Shown piece by piece: positions 15,806 to 24,141 of a stretch of 64,000 bases of DNA (its first letter is position 1; each line of letters begins with the position of its first letter). Below the pieces are notes generated by a model, which was not told where the DNA came from, ran no database searches, and saw nothing but the letters and a program-made list of their open reading frames with translations. Origin of the DNA: Streptomyces viridiviolaceus (lineage in GTDB: Bacteria; Actinomycetota; Actinomycetes; Streptomycetales; Streptomycetaceae); contig NZ_BMWA01000020.1 of the NCBI RefSeq assembly GCF_014650995.1, forward strand, positions 1 through 64,000. The letters are read 5' to 3'. The position numbers and the translations under genes were made by a program.

Positions 15806-16708
15806 GTGACCCGCAAGCATGCAGGACGCCTCACCGTTGCCATGGTCGCGGTCCTGGCCCTCGCGGCCTCGGGTTGCTCGGTCAAGACGGCCGGCTCGAC
15901 CGGCGCGGGAAGTGACTCGAAGAGCGGCGCGTCGAACGCCCGGCTGCCGGCGGACATCAGGAGCAAGGGTGCGATCGACGTAGGGGTCTTCGTGCCCTAC
16001 GCGCCCATCACCTACATGGAGAACGGGAAAGTCGTCGGCACCGACCCCACCCTGATCAGGGCCGTGGGAGACAAGCTCGGGATCGAAGTCCGGTTCCACA
16101 CCCTGGCGTTCGAGTCGATGATCCCGTCGATCGTCAATGGGCGCAACGACGTCCTGATCGGCAGTTTCCAGGACACCGCGGAGCGCCGGAAGCAGGTGGA
16201 CTTCCTCGACATCTCGCGCAGCGGTATGCGTGCCGTGGTTCTCAAGGGCAATCCGAAGAACGTCGACCCCGACAACGCCTGTGGTCTCACGGGCGGCGAG
16301 GAGGCCGGCAGTTACCAGCTCACGGTCGCCAAGTACCTGGCGGAGCAGTGCGAGAAGCAGGGCAGACCCAGGCTGAAAGTGCTCACGTTCACCGACCCCG
16401 GGCAGGCGTTCCTGTCTCTGGAGAACGGTCGTACCGACCTCACCCTCCAGGCACCGGCGGTCGCGAAGTACACGGTCCAGCAGAACGAGAAGCTGGAGGT
16501 GCTGGAGCCTCTCGTGTCCGTGCCGGGCGACAGCTACGAGGGCTGGATCCTGCCCAAGGGGGATGAGGCATTGCGCACGGCCTTCGTGCACGCGATCCAG
16601 GAGTTGATCGAGGAAGGCCGCTGGCAGGAGCTGATGAAGGAAACAGGCATCGGCGACGCGGCGCTCATTCCTCCTCTGGTCAACACCGAGCCGGCCGACA
16701 TCGGCTGA
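15806..16708 (+). CDS. Extracellular solute-binding lipoprotein, family 3 (polar amino acid type)
   Basis: A 300-residue family 3 binding protein, the class that captures amino acids, opines and related small solutes. It has a signal peptide with lipobox LAASGC near residues 21-26, then the family start IRSKGAIDVGVFVPYAPITYM and the FESMIPSIVNGRNDVLIGSFQDTAERRKQVDF segment. GTG 15806 follows the strong site GGTGGAGGAA. It heads an operon with a permease and an ATPase. Immediately after its stop is a 37-codon frame resembling its own C-terminus, described separately. Confidence 0.92.
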   Translation: MTRKHAGRLTVAMVAVLALAASGCSVKTAGSTGAGSDSKSGASNARLPADIRSKGAIDVGVFVPYAPITYMENGKVVGTDPTLIRAVGDKLGIEVRFHTLAFESMIPSIVNGRNDVLIGSFQDTAERRKQVDFLDISRSGMRAVVLKGNPKNVDPDNACGLTGGEEAGSYQLTVAKYLAEQCEKQGRPRLKVLTFTDPGQAFLSLENGRTDLTLQAPAVAKYTVQQNEKLEVLEPLVSVPGDSYEGWILPKGDEALRTAFVHAIQELIEEGRWQELMKETGIGDAALIPPLVNTEPADIG

Positions 16709-16717
16709 TCCCAGGTC

Positions 16718-16831
16718 ATGAACGAGCTGATCGAGGACGGGAAGTGGCAGGAGATCATGGGACGGTCGGACGTCCGAGAGGCAGTGCTCACCCCGCCGAG
16801 CGCCGACGCGAGGGCGGTGGAGCTGCGATGA
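16718..16831 (+). pseudogene. Remnant of a second family 3 solute-binding protein (C-terminal tail)
   Basis: A 37-codon frame starting 10 bp after the binding-protein stop. Its beginning, MNELIEDGKWQEIM, matches the C-terminal helix of the intact upstream protein (QELIEEGRWQELM). The rest (SDVREAVLTPP) aligns with the final IGDAALIPP of that protein. This looks like the last 40 codons of a second, tandem binding-protein gene whose front part was deleted. Its stop overlaps the permease start (ATGA), so the remnant may still be translated and may couple the operon. Confidence 0.65.
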
Positions 16832-17772
16832 CGGCGAGTGAGGCTCCGACGAACGGGGTCGAGTCGCGCAAGAGGCAGGAGGACTCGGCGGACCTTCCGG
16901 TCGTTCAGAGGCGGTATCCGTGGCGGTGGGCGTGCGCCGGGGGAGTCGTTCTGGCGCTCGCCTGGATGGCCTGGATCCTGGCCACGACGGAGACGATGGA
17001 GTGGAACGTCGTCGGGGAGTACCTGTTCAGTTCCGAGGTCCTTGCCGGCGTCAAGGGCACCATCGTCATGACGGTGCTGAGCATGGCGCTCGGCATGGTG
17101 CTGGGAACCCTGATAGCAGTGATGCGGCTCTCGCCGAATCCGGTCCTGACGAGTGTGGCGTCGCTGTACCAGTGGTTCTTCCGCGGAACGCCGACGCTCG
17201 TCCAGCTCATCTTCTGGTTCAACCTGTCGTCGATCTTCCCCGGATTCGAAGTCGGTGTCGGCGCCCTGGGGTTCGACGTGGACACCAACCGGGTGATGAC
17301 GCCGTTCCTCGCCGCCCTCCTCGGGCTGGGCCTGAACTTCGCCGCGTACTACTCGGAGATCGTGCGGGCGGGCATCCTGTCGGTTGACGAAGGCCAGTCG
17401 GACGCGGCGACGGCCTATGGTCTGAGCCGGTTCCGTACACTGCGCCACATCGTTCTGCCGCAGGCGATGAGGGTCATCATTCCGCCGACCGGCAACGAGC
17501 TGATCGGCATGCTGAAGTTCACCTCACTGGCGAGCGTGGTCTCCTACTCGGAGCTGCTGCGCAGCGCGAGCGACGTGTACAACCGGACCTACCAGGTCAT
17601 TCCCCTGCTCGTCGTGGCCGCGATCTGGTACCTGTTCATGACCACCCTCCTCAGCACCGGCCAGTACTTCCTCGAGAAGCGCTTCGCACGCGGTGCCCAG
17701 CGGACCACGACATCGACTTTGGCCGAGCGGATCCTCACGGACGTTCGGGGAAGGTGGGCGAAGCGCCGATGA
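16828..17772 (+). CDS. Amino-acid-type ABC importer permease (HisM/GlnP-like)
   Basis: A 314-residue permease of the polar amino acid family. A soluble N-terminal segment of about 35 residues precedes the first helix; the family signature QWFFRGTPTLVQLIFWFNL lies near residues 113-131, and the ATPase-coupling loop DEGQSDAATAYGLSRFRTLRHIVLPQAMR near 187-215. No second permease gene is present, so a homodimer is likely. ATG 16828 overlaps the stop of the binding-protein remnant; an in-frame ATG at 16744 would give a long unlikely N-terminus. Confidence 0.9.
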   Translation: MTASEAPTNGVESRKRQEDSADLPVVQRRYPWRWACAGGVVLALAWMAWILATTETMEWNVVGEYLFSSEVLAGVKGTIVMTVLSMALGMVLGTLIAVMRLSPNPVLTSVASLYQWFFRGTPTLVQLIFWFNLSSIFPGFEVGVGALGFDVDTNRVMTPFLAALLGLGLNFAAYYSEIVRAGILSVDEGQSDAATAYGLSRFRTLRHIVLPQAMRVIIPPTGNELIGMLKFTSLASVVSYSELLRSASDVYNRTYQVIPLLVVAAIWYLFMTTLLSTGQYFLEKRFARGAQRTTTSTLAERILTDVRGRWAKRR

Positions 17773-18530
17773 CACCCATGATTTCCGCCCGGTCCGTGCG
17801 CAAGCACTACGGGAACACCCGAGTACTGGAGGACATCACGCTCGACGTGGCAGCCGGCGAGGTGTGCTGCCTGATCGGTCCGTCCGGTGCCGGGAAGAGC
17901 ACGTTCCTGCGGTGCGTCAACCACCTGGAGCGGATCAACGGAGGCCGGCTCCTGGTCGACGGGAAACCGGTCGGGTACTCCGAACGCGGGGGAAGGCTGC
18001 ATGAGATGCGCGGCCGTGAGCTGAGCCGCCAGCGATCCTCGATCGGCATGGTGTTCCAGCACTTCAACCTCTACTCGCACATGACCGCGGAACAGAACGT
18101 GAGTTTCGCCCCGGTGACCGTGCACAAGCGGTCCCGCTCAGCCGCGCGGGAGCGCAGCCGGGAACTCCTCGGACGCGTCGGGCTGGCGGACAAGGCCGAC
18201 AAGTACCCTCGCCAGCTCTCGGGCGGTGAACAGCAGCGGGTGGCGATCGCCCGGGCACTGGCCATCGATCCGAGCGTCATTCTCTTCGACGAGCCGACGA
18301 GCGCCCTCGACCCCGAACTCGTGGGTGAAGTCCTCGAAGTCATCCGTGGCGTGGCCGATCAGGGACTGACGATGCTGATCGTCACCCACGAGATCGAGTT
18401 CGCCCGGGAGGTCGCCGACCGGGTGGTCTTCATGGACGGCGGCGTCATCGTCGAGCAGGGACCGCCCGCCGAGGTTCTGGAGAACCCGCGGGAAGAACGC
18501 ACCCGCACCTTTCTGCGCCGGGTGCTCTAG
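17769..18530 (+). CDS. Amino-acid-type ABC importer ATPase (GlnQ/HisP-like)
   Basis: A 253-residue ABC ATPase. Walker A GPSGAGKST lies near residues 37-45, the signature LSGGEQQR near 151 and Walker B VILFDEPTSALDPE near 170. The Q-loop region (IGMVFQHFNLYSHMT) is typical of polar amino acid importers. The start overlaps the permease stop (ATGA). It energises uptake of the solute bound by the lipoprotein at 15806. The alpha/beta hydrolase and cupin genes follow in the same direction. Confidence 0.92.
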   Translation: MTPMISARSVRKHYGNTRVLEDITLDVAAGEVCCLIGPSGAGKSTFLRCVNHLERINGGRLLVDGKPVGYSERGGRLHEMRGRELSRQRSSIGMVFQHFNLYSHMTAEQNVSFAPVTVHKRSRSAARERSRELLGRVGLADKADKYPRQLSGGEQQRVAIARALAIDPSVILFDEPTSALDPELVGEVLEVIRGVADQGLTMLIVTHEIEFAREVADRVVFMDGGVIVEQGPPAEVLENPREERTRTFLRRVL

Positions 18531-18623
18531 CCCCAGCAGGACGCGCCGGCACCGGCGAACGCCCCGGATACGGACGTACGACAACCGCACGGCGATCCGC
18601 CCATCCACGAACAAGGGAGACGC

Positions 18624-19409
18624 ATGCAACTCAGGACAACCGAGTGGGGCGACCCGTCGGGACCCCCGCTGGTCTGTGTGCACGGCGTCGGAGGCCACCA
18701 CGGCAACTTCCGGCACGTCGCGGAGGACCGCTGGGGCAGGCACTTCCGGGTCGTCGCCTTCGACCTGCGAGGCCACGGCGACTCCGGCTGGGAGCCGCCG
18801 TGGACCCACGCCACCTACGTCGACGACATCATCGAGACGATCGACGCCCTCGACCTGGAGCAGCCGGACTGGGTGGGCGTGTCCTTCGGCGGCAGGCTCA
18901 TGCTCGAGCTGATCGCCCGGTTCCCCGAGAGGGTGCGCAGGGCGGCCGTGCTCGAACCGGTGATCCGGATAACCCCGGAGCTGGCGATGCACCGCGCGGA
19001 GCAGGAACGGCTGGGCGGCGTGTGGGACTCGGTCGAGGCGTTCGTCGCGGGCCGCGAGAACACGGGGGACATCGACACCGAGCGCTACCTCGCGGACCTG
19101 GAAGGGCACTTCGAGACCTGCGAGGACGGCCGGGTGCGGCGCCGCACGTGCCAGAGCGCCATCGTGTCGATCTTCAGTGAGTTCGCCCGGCCGGCTCCTC
19201 CTCCGGAGACGATCACCGTGCCGACGATGATGCTCTACGCGCCGGCCTTCGCGCTGGTGACCCCCGAGCAGCGCAAGGCGTACGAGCCGCACCTCGCCCA
19301 GGTGGTGGAGGTGCCGGGGCTGCACGCGGTGCTGACCTCGGCCTACGACAAGACCGCCGGCGCGGTCGAGGAGTTCTTGCTGGCGCCCGACCTCGGGCAG
19401 GGCGACTGA
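18624..19409 (+). CDS. Alpha/beta hydrolase (RutD-like position in the pathway)
   Basis: A 261-residue alpha/beta hydrolase. Seen are the oxyanion segment VCVHGVGGHHGNF near residues 17-29, the DLRGHGDSGW loop near 52-61, the nucleophile elbow GVSFGGR near 90-96 with its serine, and a late histidine in GLHAVLT. Together these suggest an intact triad. In the Rut pathway an alpha/beta hydrolase (RutD) accompanies RutA, RutC and RutF, all of which have counterparts in this window, so an amide or ester hydrolysis step is plausible. It starts 93 bp after the ATPase gene behind AAGGGAG. Confidence 0.85.
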   Translation: MQLRTTEWGDPSGPPLVCVHGVGGHHGNFRHVAEDRWGRHFRVVAFDLRGHGDSGWEPPWTHATYVDDIIETIDALDLEQPDWVGVSFGGRLMLELIARFPERVRRAAVLEPVIRITPELAMHRAEQERLGGVWDSVEAFVAGRENTGDIDTERYLADLEGHFETCEDGRVRRRTCQSAIVSIFSEFARPAPPPETITVPTMMLYAPAFALVTPEQRKAYEPHLAQVVEVPGLHAVLTSAYDKTAGAVEEFLLAPDLGQGD

Positions 19410-19482
19410 GCCGGCGAGGCCGTCGGGTGACCGGGCCGCCGGGTACGGGCGGAGTCATGCACGCGTGGAGAGGGAGGACGGG

Positions 19483-19902
19483 ATGACCGAACGACACCCG
19501 CTCGTGGTGCGGGCCACGGAGGACGGCTACGTCGACACGACGCACTGGGTTCCCGACGGACCGGTGGAGCTGGACCGCAGGGACGAGACGCTGACGCAGA
19601 CGCTCCTCAGCCGTGCGACGGTCGGTGCCACCGACATGCTCTTCGCTGTCGCCCGGGTGCTGCCCGGCATGCACCACATCCGGCACCACCATCCGTACGG
19701 CAGCGAGATCTACTACGTCATCAAGGGATCGTGCACGGTGTTCCTCGGTGACGAGGAGATCACCGTGGGCCCGGGGGCAGCCGTCTACATTCCGCCGAAC
19801 TGCGTGCACGGCGCCCGCAACGACACCGACGAGGTGTGCGAGATGGCCGTGGTGTGCAGCAAGCCGGAGTACGCCTCCCTCGGGCTGGTCTACGACGAGT
19901 GA
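19483..19902 (+). CDS. Cupin-domain protein
   Basis: A 139-residue single-domain cupin. Cupin motif 1 is clear (HIRHHHPYGSEIYYVIKG, near residues 66-83) with two histidines and a glutamate suitable for metal binding. Motif 2 follows as PGAAVYIPPNCVHGARN near 98-114. Cupins of this size act as small dioxygenases, isomerases or ligand-binding proteins, so the reaction cannot be assigned. ATG 19483 follows GGGAGG. It ends the operon begun at 15806 and lies just before the operator of the next monooxygenase. Confidence 0.85.
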   Translation: MTERHPLVVRATEDGYVDTTHWVPDGPVELDRRDETLTQTLLSRATVGATDMLFAVARVLPGMHHIRHHHPYGSEIYYVIKGSCTVFLGDEEITVGPGAAVYIPPNCVHGARNDTDEVCEMAVVCSKPEYASLGLVYDE

Positions 19903-19942
19903 CCAGGGTCTTCCCGGCGAAAAATACAACCGACCGGTCGGT
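19899..19942 (+). promoter_or_regulatory. Promoter and perfect palindromic operator of monooxygenase gene 2
   Basis: The 14-bp perfect palindrome accgaccggtcggt (19929-19942) is the best copy of the island motif. GTGACC (19899-19904), an 18-nt spacer and AATACA (19923-19928) are a plausible but weak promoter that puts the palindrome on the start site. Confidence 0.7.
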
Positions 19943-19962
19943 CGACGATGTGGAGGAATGTC

Positions 19963-21225
19963 ATGAACAGCCGTCCAGCCGGCAGGCGCAGGGGTGTGAG
20001 GGCCGAGGTCCTGCGGGGTCCGTTCGACCCCGGTGGTCAGCCACTGGTCACACGAGAGAACCACCTCCACCTCTCCTTGTTCGCGTGGAACGTGCGCAAC
20101 GGGCTGTCGGCGAGCAAGGCCGTGCTGAGCAACCCGCAGAGGCACCAGGACTTCTGGCAGTGGCCGACCGCGTCGAAGCTGCTCAAGGAGACCGAGCGCG
20201 CAGGGTTCGACAGCCAGCTGCAGTACGGCATGTGGAGCGGCTACGGTGGCGCCACCGGCTGGAACGAGGCCCAACTCGACTTCGCCACCGCCGCGACCGG
20301 CTCCGCCGCCGTGACCGAGCGCCTGGGCATCTACACGACCATCCATGTCGGGTACGAGTTCCATCCGGTACTCATAGGCAAGATGACGGCGAGTATCGAC
20401 CACATATCGGCCGGTCGGCTCGGCGTCAACATCGTCGCCGGGTCGAACGCGGCCGACTACGCACAGTTCGGCCTCGACGGCCCGCCGTCGCAGGAGGTGC
20501 GCTACGCGATCGCCGACGAGTTCACGACGGCGCTGAAGTACCTGTGGACATCGGACGAACCCGTTGACTTCGAGGGCGAGTACTTCACCATGTACGGCGC
20601 CCAGGTCAACCCGCGCGCCACGAGCCGGCCCCGGCCCCTGCTGATCGCGGCGGCGGGTTCGGACATCGGGCTGGACTACGCGACGCGGCAGTGCGACGCC
20701 CTCTTCATCACGTCCCAGGACAACGACGTCGAGGGCTATGCCAAACGGGCGAAGAAGATCCACGACATGGCGGCCGAGCACGGCAGGCGGGCGCGGGTCT
20801 GTGCCATGTGCTACGTGGTGATGGAGCAGTCGGACGCCGAGGCCGCCGACACCGTGGAGTGGATGAAGAGCCAGATCGACGACGACGCCCTGCAGACCTG
20901 GCTGGTGCGCGCCGGGCACGTTCTCAACAGCGAGCGCCAGCAGCTCGACAGCGACCAGGTGGGCACCTCGCGTACGGAGGAGGCGAAACAGGACCCCTAC
21001 CTCGGCATCGGCCAGAAGTTCTACGAGAGCCTCGGTCTGGGCATGGGCGCCTACCGGCTCTTCGGGTCGTACGAGACGGTCGCCAACCAGCTGATCGACC
21101 TCTACGAGGCCGGCGTGGAACAGGTCGCGCTGTGCTTCTTCGATCCGCTGAAGGGCGTGCAGGAGATGCGCGAGCACGTGATCCCGCTGCTCCGTGCGCG
21201 CGGCTACCACCAGAACCCGGTCTAG
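19963..21225 (+). CDS. Luciferase-like flavin-dependent monooxygenase, copy 2
   Basis: A 420-residue LLM-class enzyme, longer than the others because of an N-terminal extension of about 40 residues. It has FDSQLQYGMWSGYGGATGWNEAQLDF near residues 83-108, IDHISAGRLGVNIVAGSNAADY near 145-166, and an ALCFFDPLKGVQEMREHVIPLLR end. The GGRxGxNxV pattern (here AGRLGVNIV) also occurs in RutA, DszA and nitrilotriacetate-type monooxygenases. ATG 19963 follows GGAGG directly; the upstream ATG 19948 lies before that site. It has its own operator-bearing promoter and terminator, so it is a single-gene unit. Confidence 0.88.
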   Translation: MNSRPAGRRRGVRAEVLRGPFDPGGQPLVTRENHLHLSLFAWNVRNGLSASKAVLSNPQRHQDFWQWPTASKLLKETERAGFDSQLQYGMWSGYGGATGWNEAQLDFATAATGSAAVTERLGIYTTIHVGYEFHPVLIGKMTASIDHISAGRLGVNIVAGSNAADYAQFGLDGPPSQEVRYAIADEFTTALKYLWTSDEPVDFEGEYFTMYGAQVNPRATSRPRPLLIAAAGSDIGLDYATRQCDALFITSQDNDVEGYAKRAKKIHDMAAEHGRRARVCAMCYVVMEQSDAEAADTVEWMKSQIDDDALQTWLVRAGHVLNSERQQLDSDQVGTSRTEEAKQDPYLGIGQKFYESLGLGMGAYRLFGSYETVANQLIDLYEAGVEQVALCFFDPLKGVQEMREHVIPLLRARGYHQNPV

Positions 21226-21645
21226 AGGGGTCTAGAGGGCTCTCCCTCCAGCACGCAGATCCTCTGTCACTGCCATGCCGCCGTGCCCGCCGACACCGAG
21301 GCGGGCACGGCGGCACACGCACGTCGGGCCGCGTCCGTCACCCGCGGGCGCCCCGACCACCGCCCCTGCGCGTCGCCCCCCGCCGGCGACGCGCTTTCGC
21401 ATGTCATCGACACCACGCGGCGGGTCTCCACTGCTCGGCGCGGTGACCGCGTAGCCGCGGAGGATACGTAGTGGATACGTAGTTCCACGGATCGCTCCCG
21501 CCGCCCACCCACATGGATGCTGGCGTGAGCGTCGTCACGTCGAGGAGTGCCGAGGCGGCCCACTCGGCGTACCACCTGACATCCGGGACGCACGAAGCCT
21601 CCAGCCGAAGCCAGTGTGTCGAACACCAATCAACTTGAGGTGGAC
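21226..21645 (+). other. Non-coding interval between two monooxygenase genes
   Basis: No gene is evident in these 420 bases. The stretch contains a short tandem repeat (gtctagaggg, about 21222-21240) and the strong terminator at 21277-21314. The promoter of the downstream operon must lie in the remaining part, but no copy of the island palindrome is visible here. Confidence 0.5.
21277..21314 (+). terminator. Strong hairpin terminator after monooxygenase gene 2
   Basis: A perfect 15-bp inverted repeat (gccgccgtgcccgcc, 21277-21291, and its complement, 21300-21314) with an 8-nt loop lies 51 bp downstream of the stop. Confidence 0.8.
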
Positions 21646-22818
21646 ATGGAAATCGATCTGCTCTATGCGCTGACGAACCGGTCGGGCGAGATGACCTGGC
21701 ACGAGGTCATGCAGCAGACGCGTCGGCACGTCGTGGCGGCGGACCGGCTGGGCTACGACCGGGTCTGGCTGGGCGAGCACCATTTCGACGCGGACGGCAC
21801 CGACGCGAGCCCGAACCCGGTCATGCTGGCGACGGACCTGGCGGCCCGGACCGAGCGCATCCGGTTCGGCATGGCGGCGGTCTCCCTCACCCTGTGGCAC
21901 CCGCTTCGCCTCGCCGAGGACCTCGCGGTGCTCGACCACTTCAGCGAGGGCCGCCTCGACGTGGCGTTCGGCCGGGGCATCCTTCCCATCGAGGTCATGA
22001 ACCTCAACCCCGCGGCGAACCGCTGGAACGGCTCGGACAACAGCCGTGAGATCTTCGACGAGCACCTGGAGATCGTGCGCGGGATCTGGACGCAGGACCC
22101 CTTCAGCTGGAGCGGCAACCGCTACACCTTCCCCGAGCCGGGTACGAAGTTCATCCACTCACCGGGCGCGCGGATGCCGGAGGGCTGGGTCGGCGAGAAC
22201 GACGAGCTCGTCGCCTTCGGCATGACGCCCAAGCCGTTCCAGCAGCCGACACCGCCACAGTTCGCGGTCACCGAGTCGATGGAGGGCTTCCTCTCCGCCG
22301 CACGGAAGAACCTCCGCCCGATCACCTGGTATCCCACCGGGGGCGTACTGCGGAACCTGTTCGAGTGCTACCGCGACGAGGTGCGCGCCACCACGGGCGT
22401 CACACCGCCGCTCGGGGAGGGCTGCGGTGTCCTGCGGCTGTGCCTGGTCGCCGAGACCGACGAGGAGGCGCGCCGGATCGCCGAGCCGGCCGTCGTCGAG
22501 TTCTTCGACTTCCTCTGCAAGGTGCGCGGCATCGGCGTGTGGCTCGACGCCGACGAGGATCCGGAGGACGAGCGCTTCCAGCGGATGGACCCCTGGGAGC
22601 TGCTCATGGAGCGCGACCACCTGATGATCGGCTCGCCGGAGAGCGTCACCGAGCGCATGTCCCGGATGACCGAGTCCCACGGCATCCAGAACTGGCTGCT
22701 GCAGATGGGTTTCCCCGGCATCGGAGCGGCGGACGTGGACCGTTCGATGGAGCTCTTCGCCCGCGAGGTCATGCCCCAGGTCCGCAAGCTCGACCGCTCG
22801 ATCACCGCGACGCGCTGA
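21646..22818 (+). CDS. Luciferase-like flavin-dependent monooxygenase, copy 3
   Basis: A 390-residue LLM-class enzyme and clear paralogue of the one at 11408. It shares WLGEHHFDADGTD near residues 40-52, NPVMLATDLAARTERIRFG, LWHPLRLAEDLAVLDHFSEGR and the acidic DADEDPEDERFQ stretch. As at 11408 it is followed by a RidA gene, so a monooxygenase-RidA module has been duplicated. ATG 21646 follows GAGGTGG; an in-frame GTG at 21616 lies upstream. It heads the operon with RidA and amidohydrolase genes and probably more. Confidence 0.9.
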   Translation: MEIDLLYALTNRSGEMTWHEVMQQTRRHVVAADRLGYDRVWLGEHHFDADGTDASPNPVMLATDLAARTERIRFGMAAVSLTLWHPLRLAEDLAVLDHFSEGRLDVAFGRGILPIEVMNLNPAANRWNGSDNSREIFDEHLEIVRGIWTQDPFSWSGNRYTFPEPGTKFIHSPGARMPEGWVGENDELVAFGMTPKPFQQPTPPQFAVTESMEGFLSAARKNLRPITWYPTGGVLRNLFECYRDEVRATTGVTPPLGEGCGVLRLCLVAETDEEARRIAEPAVVEFFDFLCKVRGIGVWLDADEDPEDERFQRMDPWELLMERDHLMIGSPESVTERMSRMTESHGIQNWLLQMGFPGIGAADVDRSMELFAREVMPQVRKLDRSITATR

Positions 22819-22840
22819 CCACGACCACCGAGGAGAGACA

Positions 22841-23239
22841 GTGACCGAGTACCTCAACCCCGGCAACCTGCCCTACCCGCGCTACGGCATGACCCCCGGC
22901 GTCGCGACGAAGGACCTCGTCTTCGCCGGCGGGATGGCGCTCGACCTCGACACGCTGCGCCGCAAGGAGGAGGCCGCCACCGTCGCCGACGAGACGAGGA
23001 TCGCGCTGGAGGAGATCCGGGGCATCCTCGAAGCGGCCGGGTGCGGTCTGCGGGACATCGTCAAGACCACCTGCTACCTGAGCGACGACGCGTACCGCAA
23101 GGAGTTCTGGGAGGCCTACACGGAGGTGTTCGCTCCCGGCCCGTTCCCGGCGCGCAGCACGTTCGTGGTCGGCATCGCCGGCGACTGCCGGGTGGAGATC
23201 GACGCGATCGCGGTCCGGCCGGACTCGGGGCGTCGCTGA
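22841..23239 (+). CDS. RidA-family protein, copy 4
   Basis: A 132-residue RidA/RutC-family protein. Seen are ADETRIALEEIRGILEAAGCG near residues 48-68, DIVKTTCYLSDDAYRKEF, and PFPARSTFVVGIAGDCRVEIDAIAV with the conserved arginine. It is the closest of the four copies to canonical RidA. GTG 22841 follows GAGGAGAG. It lies 22 bp after the monooxygenase and 1 bp before the amidohydrolase, so the three are one operon. Confidence 0.88.
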   Translation: MTEYLNPGNLPYPRYGMTPGVATKDLVFAGGMALDLDTLRRKEEAATVADETRIALEEIRGILEAAGCGLRDIVKTTCYLSDDAYRKEFWEAYTEVFAPGPFPARSTFVVGIAGDCRVEIDAIAVRPDSGRR

Positions 23240-23240
23240 C

Positions 23241-24089
23241 ATGCCCGACCGGCCCTTCAGCGACTGGCACACACATGTCTACCGTCCCGAGCACCTGGGA
23301 CCCGTCTGGACCGACCGCGGGACCGAACTCGTCGGACGCCCGGGTTTCGGCCGTGCCGACCTCCAGGAGCACACGCGTGCCATGGCCGCCGCGGGTGTCG
23401 AACGGTTCCTGATCGTCGGACTGCGGGTCGCGCGGATCGGCATGGACGTCCCCAACGACTATGTCGGCGAGTACCTCGATGCCCACCGCGACCGGGCCAT
23501 CGCGGTCGGCAGCGTGGACCCCACCCAGCCGGGAGCGGCCGCGGAACTGAGACGGGCCGTCAGGACCCATGGCCTGCACGGCGTCAAACTCTCGCCTCCC
23601 TACCAAGGTTTCCACCCGCACTCGGACGAGGCGTACGAGGTGTACCGCACGGCGGCGGACCTCGGCATCTTCCTGATGTTCCATCAGGCGAGCGTCTTCG
23701 CTCCCCAGGGCATGAACGAGTACGCGAGCCCCACGATGCTGGACAGGGTCGCCCGGGAGTTCCGCGACACCAAGATCCTCCTCGCTCATTTCGGCAAGCC
23801 GTGGATGAACGAGGCCGTGGAACTCATGATGAAGAACCGCAACGTCTTCGCCGACGTCTCGACGCTGCCGGTCAAGACCTGGCAGCTGTACAACGGTCTG
23901 CGCCTCGCGATCGAGGGCCACGTCACCGACCGCCTGGTCTTCGGTTCCGACTTCCCCTCGTTCGACCCACGCGAGGCCGCCGACCAGTTCCTCGCCGTCT
24001 CCGACCTGGAGATGCCGCTGCCGATTCCGCGCGCCGTGGTCGAGGACATCCTCTACAACCGACCGTTCGAGCTCCTGCTCACCTCCTAG
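23241..24089 (+). CDS. Amidohydrolase-2-type metal-dependent hydrolase
   Basis: A 282-residue TIM-barrel hydrolase of the amidohydrolase 2 group. The N-terminal DWHTHVYRPEH carries the HxH metal motif near residues 8-10. A later histidine lies in LLAHFGKPWMNE near 177-188, and the final aspartate in VFGSDFPSFDPREA near 233-246. Members hydrolyse lactones or C-N bonds, or decarboxylate aromatic and small acids. In the Rut pathway this place is held by an isochorismatase-like hydrolase (RutB), which is missing here. This enzyme may do the equivalent ring-opening or amide-cleavage step, which is inference. Confidence 0.85.
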   Translation: MPDRPFSDWHTHVYRPEHLGPVWTDRGTELVGRPGFGRADLQEHTRAMAAAGVERFLIVGLRVARIGMDVPNDYVGEYLDAHRDRAIAVGSVDPTQPGAAAELRRAVRTHGLHGVKLSPPYQGFHPHSDEAYEVYRTAADLGIFLMFHQASVFAPQGMNEYASPTMLDRVAREFRDTKILLAHFGKPWMNEAVELMMKNRNVFADVSTLPVKTWQLYNGLRLAIEGHVTDRLVFGSDFPSFDPREAADQFLAVSDLEMPLPIPRAVVEDILYNRPFELLLTS

Positions 24090-24141
24090 GCAGTCTTACC
24101 GCTCCGTCGGATCAGCGGTGACCACAGAGAGGAACACCTGA

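Noticed and set aside
15806..18530. A complete glutamate or arginine uptake assignment for the family 3 importer
   Set aside because: The binding-protein class is clear, but ligand specificity cannot be read from the sequence by eye.
23241..24089. Assignment of the amidohydrolase as RutB
   Set aside because: RutB is an isochorismatase-fold enzyme. This protein has HxH and late Asp metal motifs of the amidohydrolase fold, so it can at most replace the function.
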